From Lamellibrachia columna (lineage: Eukaryota; Annelida; Polychaeta; Sabellida; Siboglinidae), in assembly GCA_963662155.1 (NCBI GenBank), contig OY759262.1:58434393-58498392 (forward strand): a stretch of 64,000 bases of DNA, read 5' to 3'. This document shows positions 9,973-26,319 of this stretch, in pieces; positions within the stretch are counted from its first letter, which is position 1, and every line of letters begins with the position of its first letter. The notes beneath the pieces were generated by a model that worked only from the letters and a program-made list of their open reading frames with translations, was not told the origin of the DNA and did no database searches. Made by a program: the position numbers and the translations under genes.

Positions 9973-12200
9973 TGGTTGCACTCAGATGGTCCAAAGTCAG
10001 GCAATTAGTCAGCTGACCTATCTCCTTAGCTGAACTCCAGTCTAGAATCAGTTCACTAGGAGCTGTCTTAATCATTGCCTCAGTTAACCCTACGTTGCAT
10101 GTAACGACTGGATGAATCTGTGTACACTGCACAGCTGACATCACCAGACCAGTTGAATCATCTTCATTTCTGCTACATTAAAGATTATCTCGATCTACAT
10201 TCTTTGGATTTATTTTTCATGTCTAATGAGGTGGGTAATTTTAGCCGTCCAGCAAGTCTGTCATTTCCAGTTGTCAGCAGCTGAATGTCATTGGCTGGTC
10301 TTTCAAGTCATTTGTTTACACTATTAATGGACTTTATTCTTTGCCTGGCTCTAGCTCCACGTCCTTTCTTTTTTCTTCACTTACATATTTTGTTGTTTCT
10401 CAATATATTATATATATATATATAATTATCGTAAATATTGTAACTGTCTTCTTCTTATCATCTTTGTTGTCCTCTTCATTTGTCATGTGCTGTGTCCAAG
10501 AAATAGTTCAAACAAACAAACAATAGCCTTCCTTACAAGAATTCTGCCTCTTCTCTCAGCAACCAATGGGGCGGGACAACAATCAAGGTTTTTGTTTTGT
10601 TTCTGGGACCCGGGTAATTTACCCGGCTATCGTCGACGTAGTCGTAGAGGAAGACCGATTTTTATTATCCCTCGTGTCGGCTAATGACCGACCCGCTTTT
10701 GCGTTAAATATTGCAGCATCGATGTCCCACAGACACATCAGCAATCGTTGATGATCACGACATGTGGCTGCAGAACAGCACCAGTCAACGAATGTCATTT
10801 TGTGTTAATAAACGGCAGTTTTAAATCATTTGCACAGACATTTTATGCATCGCCAAAGCATATTTACTTCCCACAATTTGTAGCGTTACTTGTGGTTCAT
10901 AGTTAGTAGACAGACCGCCAAGTGCCTAGCGGACAGATCGGCAACCATGCCGTAGCGGCGCTAGTCCAGCAAAATAAGATGTCTAAAAGACAGCCGTCCA
11001 TAGGGCATTTTTTTAAAGCAAACTTATAAGAAAATGTAACATTTGTTAGATATCCCGAAATGTTAGTCACTGAACTTAGCCAACACTATCCTTAAATAGC
11101 ATCTGAATATTCCATTATTGCCAGTTTTACGGAACTGGTTAGCATATGCTGCTGGCTCGTGGCTAACCCCTAGTCCTACTAGTGTAGTAGTGACCTAGGA
11201 TCAAGTGATGATGAGGTGTTTTTGAGATATCGCACAAAACATAGTATTGCTTTGCTCTCTTGTGCATATTACGGCACAGTAATTATCCACAATTCTACGG
11301 ACTATTTGACTATGTTTATTTATAAAAATGACTTGTATACTGGTTGCTGCACCATTTGTTATAGCCTAGGCTAGTTTATAGACTAGTGCATAATATAATT
11401 TGTCGTTCAATAATTTTTTCATTAAAAAGAACTTTTCTAACAATTTGTTTGCACTGCAACGATGAAATAATTGTTTGTGAGTGATTATTTGGTGACTTAG
11501 TGTCACTCGTTCCTTTTGAAAAAATGTGTGACAAAGAAGCAAGTGCTATCAAATCAACCTTGAATAACCCACTTAACAAACACTAAAGCAGGACAATTAT
11601 GTGACCAATTGTGGCAAACGATGTACATTTTAACAATTATATAATGCATTAAGTTTTTTGCTTTTTTCAATTTGGAAATGCATGATGTTCGGACACACGA
11701 CCATTTCCAATGTTCATGTCAACAAGGTACTATTAGTAACCTTTGCTAGTTGTTGCTGTGCGATAATTCGTAATACTTTCGTTAACTTGTTACACGGTCA
11801 TGAACATGTGTACAGGTATTATTGGCCTATTTGGGAGAAAAAGGCGATTAGGCAAAACAGTAATTTCCTATTACTATATAAACTATACTCTTGAAATGTT
11901 AAGGTACAATTACATTATATCAGTTCCTGGTGTATCCACAGTGGTCTGTGATACGTAGTGACTCGGCCACAGGCTGAGCATGATAAGTGGTCCCTGTTTT
12001 GGGTTTCATGGTCCCTTAACAAAAACCCTGACAATGATTGATGGCTGACTGTTCCAGCAGTCTTGTCTAGTCACTCCCACGACTCCACCACATCAAGAAG
12101 TCAACTGTACTGTCAACCAGTAAAAGCTGTCCTTGGTGTGACAATGTGATCAACTCCACCTTCCACTCAAGTGTCTCGTGTTACTAAATGCTTCACTTCA
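9973..12200. other. EGLN intron 2, central part
   Basis: No coding signal I can support. A locally GC-rich patch at about 10600-10700 contains CCCGGGTAATTTACCCGG, an 18-base perfect palindrome at 10608-10625. Confidence 0.5.
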
Positions 12201-12325
12201 ATTTTGTTAACTGGAATGTACAATGATTTTGTTAACCGGAATGTACAATGATTTTGTCAACCGGAATGTACAATGATTTTGTTAACAGGAATGTACAATG
12301 GTTATGTTACCAGGAATGCAAAATG
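12201..12325. repeat. 25-bp tandem repeat, 5 copies
   Basis: Five units of ATTTTGTTAACCGGAATGTACAATG-type sequence. They diverge toward the right, where the last unit has ATGTTACCAGGAATGC. Confidence 0.9.
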
Positions 12326-12930
12326 ATTTTCATGGATTAACTGAAGACGGCTTTACGGGACATAATGACATTGATAACAAAGTGTGTTACTGTTACTTTC
12401 ATCTCCTAATGTTTCCATAAAATACACAATTTGGCGATGAAAAAAATATGCCAGTTTTACAACATTAACAGAAATTGCTCTACCGGAATTATTGATAGAG
12501 CAATAAATCTTCACCTTTGAAGGTGAAACCTAACGTTTTTTTACTGGATGATTCATTGATCTGTAAAATTTACATTTTAATACAATTTCTGACGATAAAT
12601 ATACAACAGCAATAACGATTAAAACATTAAATATAACATTTGTGTTAATTTAGACAAACCTTGAGATAAAAAATTCAGATTATTAACGCAGTTTAATTAG
12701 ACAAAACCCCCAGCTAGCTCTGTATATAAGTTAACCATTGAAAATAGTTGTATATTCACAGTTTAAGGACACAACATAAATTCACGATACCCGCATGCCA
12801 GCAAATTCGTCACCGATGATTAAGTCTGGTTCTTATACCAGTGTTCTGTTGTATTTCTCCCATTTCACTAATTACTGTAATTACGGGAACAGCCAACAGG
12901 GGGATTTGATTGAATGTAACCGTTTACGGC

Positions 12931-13180
12931 TACTATCTCAGTTTAATTATAAGCATGACCACGCAGCGATTCCAATTTGCACACCGATTTATTATAACAA
13001 ATACAAACTCAACATCAACAACAGTCACAGCTAAGTAAATTTTTTTTGGAAATTTACTTAGCTGTGACTATTTTATAAGCCAGGTATTTTATCAGACGTT
13101 GAGTTTGTATTTGTTATAATAAATCGGTGTGTAAATTGGAATAGCTGCATGGTCATGCTTACAATTACACTGAGATAGTG
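12931..13180. mobile_element. Long inverted repeat (foldback MITE-like)
   Basis: The left arm (about 12931-13036) and right arm (about 13050-13180) are inverted copies around a T-rich loop at 13037-13047. Shared blocks include CACCGATTTATTATAAC, ACAAATACAAACTCAAC and AGTCACAGCTAAGTAAA. The right arm has an extra segment of about 28 bp near 13070. As RNA this would form a hairpin of about 100 bp. Confidence 0.9.
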
Positions 13181-16204
<3,024 letters not shown>

Positions 16205-17207
16205 CAGTCGAGCCTCATTATTACATGCCCTGTTACAACACGGATTCAGGTATAATGCGGTCGGTCGTGGACCCCATTTTTTTGCCGCCGGGGGAAATGG
16301 GATAGCCGTCTTTTGGAGGGTGTCTTGCCCGTGTTTGTGTGCCAACACTATGTTCACTGCGCCGATCTATATCCTAATGCTTGTTTTGTGTGATGTACTC
16401 CTTGTGTTTGTCAAACCTACAAAGAATAGCTTTGACAGTCCTCAATGTGAACAATGAATGAGTGGCGATGTGTTGTTTCAATGTTCATTCTGCGCTAGCA
16501 TCAATCATATTACGCTGCTGGCTTCACCCTTGCCTCGTAAATTGCAATCGAGATTCACAAATAAGCCTTATGTAAAAATCAGTCAAATAGTCTCAAATGT
16601 TGTTTAGTAGCCAACACCAGTACAAAACAGGTGAAATGGAATACTTTGTTGCATCGTAAATTAAATTTTTCACAGTGCCAAACCAAACTCAAAGCTATGT
16701 TATGGATGCACAAAAATACAAATTTGTCATCTGCATATGAAACAGTGAACCATTGGTATGGGAGATGTGCATCGTGATTTTATTCTTCGAGATCAGTTAA
16801 AAGATGAAGTGAAATAATTATTGATGCATCATATTGTTTTCAATGTTTAATCAGCTTTCCCACTGTGTGTCAATTCATATAAGTGTTTGGTTACTCAGAT
16901 CCAGGTTATTATTTTCAAATCGCATTAGTCGATCATCTATTCCATAACTGTACATACATATATTTTGTTCAGTTCAAAATTCAAGTGTGATATTTAAAAA
17001 ATAATACACATTAACGCTAGTTGACTGGTTTAACAAGTTATATTAACCACGTACAGTCTGCGCAGCTAGCGCACAGTGGCATTGACAGCATTCTTGGTAA
17101 GGGGATGGAGATCGCTGTTGTTTAGTAGTTCCCTGGTGGCAGATATGGGAACTTACAATGTGTTCCGAAATCATGGACGCCGACCATCGCGTTATGAGGC
17201 TCAACTG
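16205..17207. mobile_element. TIR DNA transposon, family A, long copy
   Basis: Terminal inverted repeats: left CAGTCGAGCCTCATTA, right ...GAGGCTCAACTG (reverse complement CAGTTGAGCCTC). The subterminal sequence has TGCCGCCGGGGGAAATG. The related copies at 24593-25080 and inside 61862-63010 share this and internal blocks such as ATTGCAATCGAGATTCACAA. The interior is decayed; no transposase domain is recognisable. The TIR look and TA at the right flank suggest a pogo/Tc1-mariner relative, which is inference. Confidence 0.75.
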
Positions 17208-17503
17208 TACTTTATTACAGACAAGTTTGACAACATGCCTACAAGGCCAGGATTGCTAGAGTAATCACGCAGCTCTCACACTGACCTCGTAAACAATTAA
17301 TGTAATAAAATTTTACAACAATGTAAAGCCATCACCATAAACTACCGTGGTATAAATCAGCAGCAAAGCAGTGCAAACTACTACAATATATTGCCATCCA
17401 CGTGATAGGAATGTCACATTACAGTATATCTATCTCTACAGAAGAATAACTTGGTTTTCACACGTGCTATACATTGGCCTGCTACTTCGATTAAATTAAA
17501 GTT

Positions 17504-18556
17504 CAGGGATCGATCTGGAAAAATACATACATGTGCCCGGCACATCAGAGGCAAAACTGTGCCTTTTTGAAATTTATGTGCCCCAAATTAATTTAATAAA
17601 AGTGCAATTAATTTGCATAACATGGTCGCTTTGCAAAACTTGGTAATTGTGAACATTACAGTTAATTTCATATTAGGCCAGTAATCATATTTGCAGTTTT
17701 TTTTATTACATTCAGTACATTCTATTTTGCTTGCTTGAAAAATTGTTATACGCAAAATATGAGGTGTAGGCTATCTAAATACAAGATAGTTTTTACTTTT
17801 GCTAAAAAACTAAACACTTGATGTTTTGTGTTTGTATGACTGCCCACATCTCTGGGTATATTTAATATATTACCAATACAATCAACAACATGAACAGAGA
17901 TCACTAGCTTATTTTAAAATCTGTAATGTAACAAAACAAGGTACTGAGTCTGTCCCATGTTTCATGGTCATGCCACTACTGTTTGAAATGACTTAACAAA
18001 AACAGGCTGTGTCTCGTCAACGACAACGGCGCTTCAGTTGTTGGCATCGCGGACGACGTCCCCAATGTCACTGGTCTAGTTTTCGTAATTGTTTCAGCAA
18101 CAACAGTTTCAGCTACTGTTTATCTCTTTTTAGCCCATCTGACTAGGGTACCTTGTGAAGGTAGGGGAATGGGTCTTTTTTGGACAGCATTATACAGCAT
18201 GTGGCTCGACGTGGCAAATTAAGGGAGGACTATATGTTCACCCTAGCGGACAAATGACGTACCACCCTAGCGGATAAATGACGTACCATCGAAGCGACAA
18301 AATTATAAAAATCACAGAGCAATACAATTCTCCACTGCGACTCTGGATAAAATATTAATCGTGTGGTACCGAAATCGCAACGTGCGTGTTTGCGGTCGAA
18401 CACCAATGCACTTTAATTTTCTTAGATAAAAACGTCGGTATTATATATCGCTCTTATATAGATATGCGTCACTAGGGCACACACTAAAAAAAACAATGTG
18501 GCATTAAAAAATATGATGCGTCTATGGCTCAAGGCCACAGCTCAGATCGATCCCTG
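17504..18556. mobile_element. hAT-like non-autonomous element, 1.05 kb
   Basis: Ends are CAGGGATCGATCTG and its inverted form CAGATCGATCCCTG. They are flanked by AAAGTT direct repeats (17498-17503 and 18557-18562). hAT elements normally make 8-bp target duplications, so two bases may have drifted. The interior has a 24-bp direct repeat (CCCTAGCGGAYAAATGACGT, about 18242 and 18266) and no transposase ORF. Confidence 0.75.
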
Positions 18557-18562
18557 AAAGTT

Positions 18563-20489
18563 GATCTGGTGAAATAATCTATCAAACATTTGTCAGTTTA
18601 ACTAGGAAGGAACAGGTCAGTTGTATTAGAAAAAATGACTCACTGACTAAACATACCAAATTTGACTAAAATGTAATCTATATTAGATGTACATTTTGTC
18701 TAACTTGAACCCATAAATATATATTTATGTATTTTCTACACATTCTCAAATAATCATAGCACAGGTAAATAATACACACAAGAATGTTATGCTAAACTAG
18801 TGTAAGAGTAAAACCTGCTGAATCAAGGTAAAAAAGAAACATACACAAGCCATCACAGGTAGGATAAGATATACCTGTGATCACACACTGGCTACCTCTA
18901 TTACTTGTGTGCTGTGTGCCCAATGTGCCGACATGCACAGATGCATGCATGTGAAATACAAATGTGTGGTTTGTCACGTTAGCCTTCAGTGCAGTACACA
19001 GGGGACACCATCTATGGCTACAAATCACCACCCACTGAAAGTCCAACATAATGAATGACATTCCCAGTATGCTCTTGGCCAGACAGCAACAGCAATGAAT
19101 GACCAGTGCAAATATAGCATCACCTCATTGAACTTGAAAAAATTCAACAATTTCTTAAGGTCAGTAAGACTAGATTCGCCCTCGGTCAACCAAATGTGAG
19201 TCTAAAAATACCAGTACCTTGTCGACTACAAAGCGTCACTGGAACGATAGGATCGTAACTAGCTCTAATAATGTGCTGTGATTGGAGACGGGACTTATAA
19301 AAAGGCTTGTCACACACAGACATAATGCGCTGATACATAGAACAATCAGATAGGCTTCAAGGTTCTCACTGGGTGCCTTGAATCAAGATATAGAGGGGTC
19401 AACGCTGTCATGGGTGGGGTAAATGTAGGCCAAAGTACATGCCACTGATGCTATATTAATGTCAAGATGGTGACTTACAATAATCCTGCAGAACGTTGAT
19501 ATGTCAACATAAGTTGATATATTGATCAACATCACAAATGCAAGACTGGCAGAACTGGCCAATGAAAGGACGTCATTTCAAATGTAGGCTACACTCTTAG
19601 AGGACGGTCTTTGCCCAGGTGGGGTGACATAGTTATCTCACCCTGTTTACAGACGATGTGGTGTTGGCAGCCAGAGTATTTACCAGTAGATGCTCTCCAT
19701 AGGTCTGGAGTCTATCCACATCCGGTGTGAAATCTGCTGTCATTGTTGGCCCAAGTATTGCCTGGCAAGATGTAACACTAAGTGGCAACTTGAGAGGCTA
19801 TGATGAGTGAAGTAAAAAGTAAACGAAGCCACAATTGTTTTCTGAGCTTGCTTCAACAGTCGTTTCTGTCTAACTTGGCACTTAGGAGGATTCAATGCAC
19901 TTTTAGTTTTTCATCGGATAACAATGTTTTGCCAACATGCACAACTTGTAGTCTGACATGAATGTGTCCAAAGTGTCAAGGTTATGAAATAGTGAGTCAA
20001 TAAATTATAGATTATTGACACAGTTATTCATCATTTCAAACTGAAGTAAATCAGCCTGAAAAAAAAGGATTTTTTTTACAAAAACAAAAGGTACTTAAAG
20101 GGTATTTTAAGTACTTTAAAAGGAATGTTGGATCCAATGGGACTAGTTTCTACCCAAATTAGTCTTAGAAATATACCGGATAGTAAGCAGACTCAACTTT
20201 TCAGCTGGTTAAATTGGGACAAAACATGTTCACACAAAGTCAGAAGCAATAGATCATTCAACCCAAAACTATGTGCAAGATTCACGATTGAAATGTTGCA
20301 ATCTGCTGGGTGGAAATAATGGAATTCTGTGCATTTCTGGATATTTTTTATTTTTATTTTTTATTGTCATTAAAAATATGAAGGAATTTAAAGGAATATT
20401 TTGCAAAAATAAAGGAATGTAAAGGAATTATAAGGGATTGGGGGAAATAACAGACTAATAAGGGATGGGAAAACATGAAGGAGTTTCCT
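18563..20489. other. EGLN intron 1 segment, no recognised element
   Basis: Nothing I can name. The short ORFs at 18792-19061 (minus) and 20125-20319 (plus) lack family features. Confidence 0.4.
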
Positions 20490-21339
20490 TTAAAGTGAAA
20501 CCAAAGGCATAGTTTTGGGCCTCTGCACCTAACTAAACTAACCATTTGCAACTATAATGAAGAATATCATGCAGGTGGTTTACTGGGAATCTTTTCTAGA
20601 ATTGCAAAATTCTGGTCTAATGTCAGTTTTCATGGAGGCTGACATAATCATCAGTGTTTGCAATTTTGACCAATCAACAACAAGCAGCCCTTTACCCCCG
20701 ACATGGCTGTGACGTAGGCTGTGTGGATCGCATGTATTTTTCATGGTGGAGATGTGCAGTTTATATTGGATTTACAATGCAATGGATTCACAATTGCGGG
20801 TGGGCTTATTGGAAGCCCACGCAATATGCTAGACTTTGTTAAGCCCATTTTGAAGAGTTGTATTTTGAAGTTGATATATTTTCATCAACTAATGGGTCAA
20901 GATCCTTCAAAACGTCGGTGACAGAAAACGTTAAAGCCTGAAGCAGTGTCGACAATCTTCCAGCATGTACCTCAGCCAAAGGCTTCGACACAACGCAAAC
21001 ACTCGATCAAGAGAACTGTCAAATCGGAACGCGAGGAGGTTAGTAAACAATGAATAAATGAACTATCTTGCCAAATAAGTTGATTTTAGACGCAAACAGC
21101 ATGTCCAAACTTATTGGCAAGTATGTGACTAAAATCGTCTACGTCTACAACTCTACACTCTCAACGTAGGTTTCTGAACAAATATGGCGCTACCCATGCA
21201 AAAAAGATTTTTGGTGTTCAACAAGGTATATTTAGTTAACCACTTGCGTTATGTATTCTTGACTATAGTTGCAAATGGTTAGTTTTCAAGTACTCTTATA
21301 GGTGCAAAGGCCCCAAAAATGCCTTTGGTTTTACTTTAA
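20490..21339. mobile_element. Foldback element, family B
   Basis: The left arm (AAAGTGAAACCAAAGGCA, then GGGCCTCTGCACCTAA and GTTTACTGGGAA) is the inverse of the right arm (TGCGTTATGTATTCTTGA, AGGTGCAAAGGCCCC, TTGGTTTTACTTTA). The arms match those of the element at 53559-54170, as does the internal block around GACGCAAACAGCATG. No transposase ORF. Confidence 0.8.
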
Positions 21340-23640
21340 AATAAAGTAATGTTATAACCCAAGTAGTTCTCTGCCACAAATAGCTGGCAAGTCTACATGG
21401 CCTCTGGTGTTAGACCCTATACGTACTCAGCCATGACAGAAAACTGTAACGAAACCTAGCAGAAATGTAGCAAACGTTTTTTCTAAGCACACCAAATGAA
21501 GGCAAGTATGACACCCCAACGTAACCCATGAAACCCTACCCCTTCTGTGTCACTGGAGGGGGAAGCGTTGTCCAGGAACAGGAGCCATTACCCCTGCCTT
21601 ATGAGTAAGCAAACAGGAATGGGGTTAATATATGTGGTCTATGCCCCTTGTCACAGCTGTATGGCTCCCATAGGCTGTGGGGACAGAAGTTGTATAAATA
21701 TAGGAGACCTGTCTTCATTAATCATAATAATGTTAACTGGAAGACCGTCCAAAGATCAGGACACAAGCGGTCTAAGGATCATGTTTTTACAACCACATTG
21801 TCTATTAATTTTGTAAATGTCCAAAAGAACTTTGTTACCAGTTTCTAAAATTCATCAACAAAAATAAAATAGCTGAATTAAAGTGACCCTTGAAACAACA
21901 TTGTTTTAGGTTTCTGAAATTCATACCTGCTCATCTGTGGTACGGCATATTAATTCTTGCCTATACCATAATGAATGATAATGCATTTCAGACACGTACC
22001 AGCAACTGGGACACTGATCAAATATACTTCAACAACATACCAGAGACACTATAATCAAAAAAGATGCAGCCACAGACAGTTGCATCTATAACTGATGGAA
22101 TGCTCAAGGGTCGCGTGTGAACTTCACGTCAGACCCCTAATAGCTTGAGACTTGGTCTTAATTGGCAAAAAGTACTGCATCTTAGAAGAAACAGCAACAC
22201 TTTCATGGAATGCCTGTTACAGAACACAAAGGGTTGAATATCTGAATACCTGCAGGGTCCAATGTCGGCCCCATCAATTTTAACCACTTAGAATGAATTT
22301 TTTTTACACGACACTGACACTCTCATCTTGCAGTTTGCAATATGCATTATGTCCAAAAACTGGTGCAGAGATCTAAGGAGTAAACGGAAAGATAAGATTT
22401 CAGAGAGAGTCAGGCGGTAATGAATTGTGATGAAGCGACTGTAAGGCCCATATTTTTTTAATTTTATGTTTTACGGTCAGATTTTTCCAGAAAGCAGTGT
22501 TGGGAATGGGACTAAAAATAAAATACCAGGAAATCATAGTGTCACATGATAGAAGGGTTTACACTACACTCATCTAACAAAAACATGGTGTCCCAAGAAG
22601 GCAAACTTGTTAAACATTCATTTGGTTGGTCATCCTACTAAAACAAGAACCATCTTCAAAAAGACTGCTTTGAAAATGTAATTTTTTTTATTTAATTCAG
22701 TACAAAATCAGTACAATTCAAGATTCCTTCCTTCCTTTTTTCTAGCCTTTCTGTTCTATCTGATATCTAACATGACATTTCTGAGGCATTATAAAATGAG
22801 GGAAAGGGGTTGTTTTTCAAAGGATGAAAAAGGGGTCTCGAGATCCAGAAGGGTGTTTTGTGGAAAAGGGGTGTAGAAATTAATTCTCATATTGCTGTTT
22901 GGTTTAAACCCAGTACACAGAATAGAGCCACCGGGAGTTTTTCTTTCATCAACAGTAAAAACATTTTATTTTTGGTTTAACATGAGCAGTTGATTAAATC
23001 ATGGCATCGGTGGCAATAAAAGACACATTTTCAATTTTAATTTTATTCTATATCGAGGAATGTCGGCAGGCCCATAAAACATTAAATAAAAAAACCTGGC
23101 CTAATGGTGGGTTAGGTACATACTAGGTGTCAAACTGCTCGAACAGTGGGAGGCTTTAATTTAAGCATATTTCATGGCCAACAGACTAAACTGCTGAAGA
23201 TGGAAAATTTAAGGCAACAAAAAAACCAAGACCAAACAGAAAAAATATTATTGGTTTTCCTCGTTTCTGAAAAATCACACAAAAATGACATCTCCTTTAC
23301 CAACAAAGTAAATTACAGAATAATAATTTTTTTTTACAAATCAGTCAAAAATACTGATTTGTACAAAGTAGGTGGTGTGTCCGTGTAATAGAATCTTTCG
23401 AAGTAATGAGCTCATGAAAAGATGTGAATTTAAACTTAAATTAAACTTAAATTCAACGAGTTAGTCCACTTTTTTGATGGCAGAAAACATTACGTAGTAG
23501 GTTCAAATAACAACATGATACTGATCATACAGTATGTCTTTCTAAAAAGTTATCGAGTTTGTCTGCAACGTTCATGTCAGAATACATGTTTTCACACTTC
23601 TGAAGTGGAAAAGAAAAAACTGCTTGTGATGCAGCACACA
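21340..23640. other. EGLN intron 1 segment
   Basis: AT-rich, with no exon, RNA gene or transposon end that I can support. Confidence 0.4.
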
Positions 23641-23644
23641 ATCC

Positions 23645-24479
23645 AGTCTGTTTGTGAGGTTCTAACACTGACGAGCCAAGGAGTAGTGTTTGTTTGTGAG
23701 GTTCTAACACTGACGAGCCAAGGAGTAGTGTTTGTTTGTGAGGTTCTAACACTGATGAGCCAAGTAGTGTTTGTTTATGAGGTTCTAACACTGACGAGCC
23801 AAGAGTACTGTTTGTTTGTGAGGTTCTAACACTGACGAGCCAAGTAGTGTTTGTTTGTGAGGTTCTAACACTGACGAGCCAAGTAGTGTTTGTTTATGAG
23901 GTTCTAACACTGACGAGCCAAGAGTACTGTTTGTTTGTGAGGTTCTAACACTGACGAGCCAAGTAGTGTTTGTTTGTGAGGTTCTAACACTGACGAGCCA
24001 AGTAGTGTTTGTTTATGAGGTTCTAACACTGACGAGCCAAGAGTACTGTTTGTTTATGAGGTTCTAACACTGATGAGCCAAGAGTACTGTTTGTTTGTGA
24101 GGTTCTAACACTGACGAGCCAAGTAGTGTTTGTTTATGAGGTTCTAACACTGACGAGCCAAGTAGTGTTTGTTTATGAGGTTCTAACACTGACGAGCCAA
24201 GTAGTGTTTGTTTGTGAGGTTCTAACACTGACGAGCCAAGTAGTGTTTGTTTGTGAGGTTCTAACACTGACGAGCCAAGTAGTGTTTGTTTACGAGGTTC
24301 TAACACTGACGAGCCAAGTAGTGTTTGTTTGTGAGGTTCTAACACTGACGAGCCAAGTAGTGTTTGTTTGTGAGGTTCTAACACTGACGAGCCAAGTAGT
24401 GTTTGTTTGTGAGGTTCTAACACTGACGAGCCAAGTAGTGTTTGTTTGTGAGGTTCTAACACTGACGAGCCAAGTAGTA
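23645..24479. repeat. 39-bp minisatellite with 3-unit higher-order pattern
   Basis: About 21 units of GAGGTTCTAACACTGACGAG plus CCAAGTAGTGTTTGTTTGT. Between 23800 and 24040 a variant with AGAGTACTG recurs every third unit (about 118 bp), showing block duplication; the right half is uniform 39-bp units. Because 39 is a multiple of three, ORFs of 132 (minus) and 182 (plus) codons run through it; I regard both as artefacts. Confidence 0.95.
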
Positions 24480-24592
24480 GTGTTTCATGTTACTGTCCTC
24501 CGCTTTCTCTTTCAGTCACACAGATTCAGTGACAGTGGTCACAAGACAAAGACAATTACCTTTCAGAAAATGTTCATACTTCATTTTAGACA

Positions 24593-25080
24593 CAGTCGCG
24601 CCTCTTTATTACGCGGATTCGGGTATAACCCGATTTTCTGCCGCCAGGGGAGAATGCCAAATGGGCCTGCTTAAACCTACTTAGAATTGCTTTGATAATT
24701 CTCAAGAAACATTAGGCGAACAATGTCAATGAATAAGTATCAACATGTTTGTTTTGCGCTGTCGCCGACATCAATCACTGTCGCTGATGCTGGTTTGTAA
24801 ATTGCAATAGAGATTCACAAATACGCCTCGCGTAAGAATCAGATATGCATTTAGTATGAAATACCAACATAACACTTGGGTGAAAGGTGATGCTAGTATA
24901 ATAAGTTTAATAAGTTCCGCGCAGGGCTTCGACAGCGTTCATGGACTTGGTGCAGTGGGCGGTGATCGCTGTTGTTTAGTTGCTCCCTGGTGGCAGATAT
25001 GAGAACACCTAACACGCCTCGCGTACAGCATGGTCCGAAGTCGTGGACCCCGACCACCGCGTTATAACGAGGCTCGACTG
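24593..25080. mobile_element. TIR DNA transposon, family A, short MITE copy
   Basis: The left end is CAGTCGCGCCTC and the right end GAGGCTCGACTG, followed by TA. Internally deleted relative to the copy at 16205-17207: about 490 bp, keeping TGCCGCCAGGGGAGAATG and ATTGCAATAGAGATTCACAA. It abuts the 39-bp minisatellite with about 110 bases between. Confidence 0.8.
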
Positions 25081-25714
25081 TACATACAAAATCAATCAGC
25101 TATTAAAAATAACAAACAAAAACACACATTCACATTTAACAATCCGGAGTACATTTTATGAAAATGTAGAAACCCTTCTATATGATGTCTTATTTTTGCA
25201 GTTCATTCTCAATAATCTGACTTCCTGGCCTCAGCATCCAACAGTTACGCTTCACTGGCATCAGTTTTACACCTAACACCATTTTGACAACATCCCTAAT
25301 GACAATTGAGACAGCAATACAGATAGCTGCATTAGCAATAATCAAACTAACTGGCTTTATAATGAATGGGGCATTGCTGGCCTGTGGTATACTATATAAA
25401 CCACTATTTTACAACAAACAACAAAACAAAACATTCTCTGTGATATTTATCAAGACCTGCGCCTGCACTCAATATCCTATACACTGGCCAACATATTATT
25501 GAATTGGACATTCTCTTGTCTGTCTGGGGCTATACATATTAGACTGTACATATCTCCTTCATTCAGGGTCACTTCTAATCACACCAGAGACTAACCAGTT
25601 TGACATTATTTGATCTGTATCCATAATAACTAAAATATATACCAAGAAAGCACATGGTGGCACTAATACTCTCTACATAGTGGCACTAATACTATCAGAG
25701 CAGACCACTTAAAT
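25081..25714. other. EGLN intron 1 segment
   Basis: No element recognised. Includes a short repeat (TGGCACTAATACT twice near 25655-25690). Confidence 0.4.
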
Positions 25715-26202
25715 TAAAGGGAAACAGAAGTCATGGTTTTGAGTCTATGACCTATAAGAGTTACAAAAACATAACCATTTCCAACTACAATTAAGAATAT
25801 CACGCTAATGGTTTGCTAGGAAAACCTTGTTGAACACACAGCATCTTAATTCTATGGGTTGCGTCATACTGTTAGACATTAGATAACCTACGTCATGAGT
25901 GTCATGCTCGCCAAATGAAAGTAGACTTGTATACACCTATTCCTATACTTGCCAATTTGACATGACCATGCTGTTTGGGTCCAAACTCAACTTATCTAAC
26001 ATATTTTGGCCTTTGTTTACTAAACCAGACCTCTTTCTGACAAAATAACATGCTTATTTGAGACTTTGCATTGGTTCTGTTAATACATCATGTCACACAT
26101 AGTCTACGTTACCCAATTTTCATAGAACTGCACATGCATCTATTAGTTGCACTGGTTAACATGTCAGGCCTCAGACAACTGGAGAAATGACCGGAATGGA
26201 GT
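25715..26202. mobile_element. Foldback element, family B, truncated copy
   Basis: The arm at 25715 (TTAAAGGGAAACAGAAG, AACCATTTCCAACTACAA) and the interior (CCTATTCCTATACTTGCCAA, GGCCTTTGTTTACTAAACCAG, TCCGGTCATTTCTCC in reverse) match 53559-54170 in the opposite orientation. It stops after the GGAATGGAGTG block without a second arm. Confidence 0.75.
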
Positions 26203-26319
26203 GTTTTTGGGGCTACTCAGACTAGGAAAGGACAGTCTCCTGTCAAACTTCTTGACATATTTTCACTGCATGTTTGAGATAGCAACTGTTGCTAATTGGT
26301 GTTTATTGGAACCTTAAAT

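Noticed and set aside
10487..10751. Overlapping plus ORFs with an Arg-rich stretch as a small gene
   Set aside because: No family resemblance, and the composition comes from a short GC-rich palindromic patch.
24064..24674. 132- and 182-codon ORFs on opposite strands
   Set aside because: Product of a stop-free 39-bp repeat; the plus ORF runs on into unique intron sequence without any domain.
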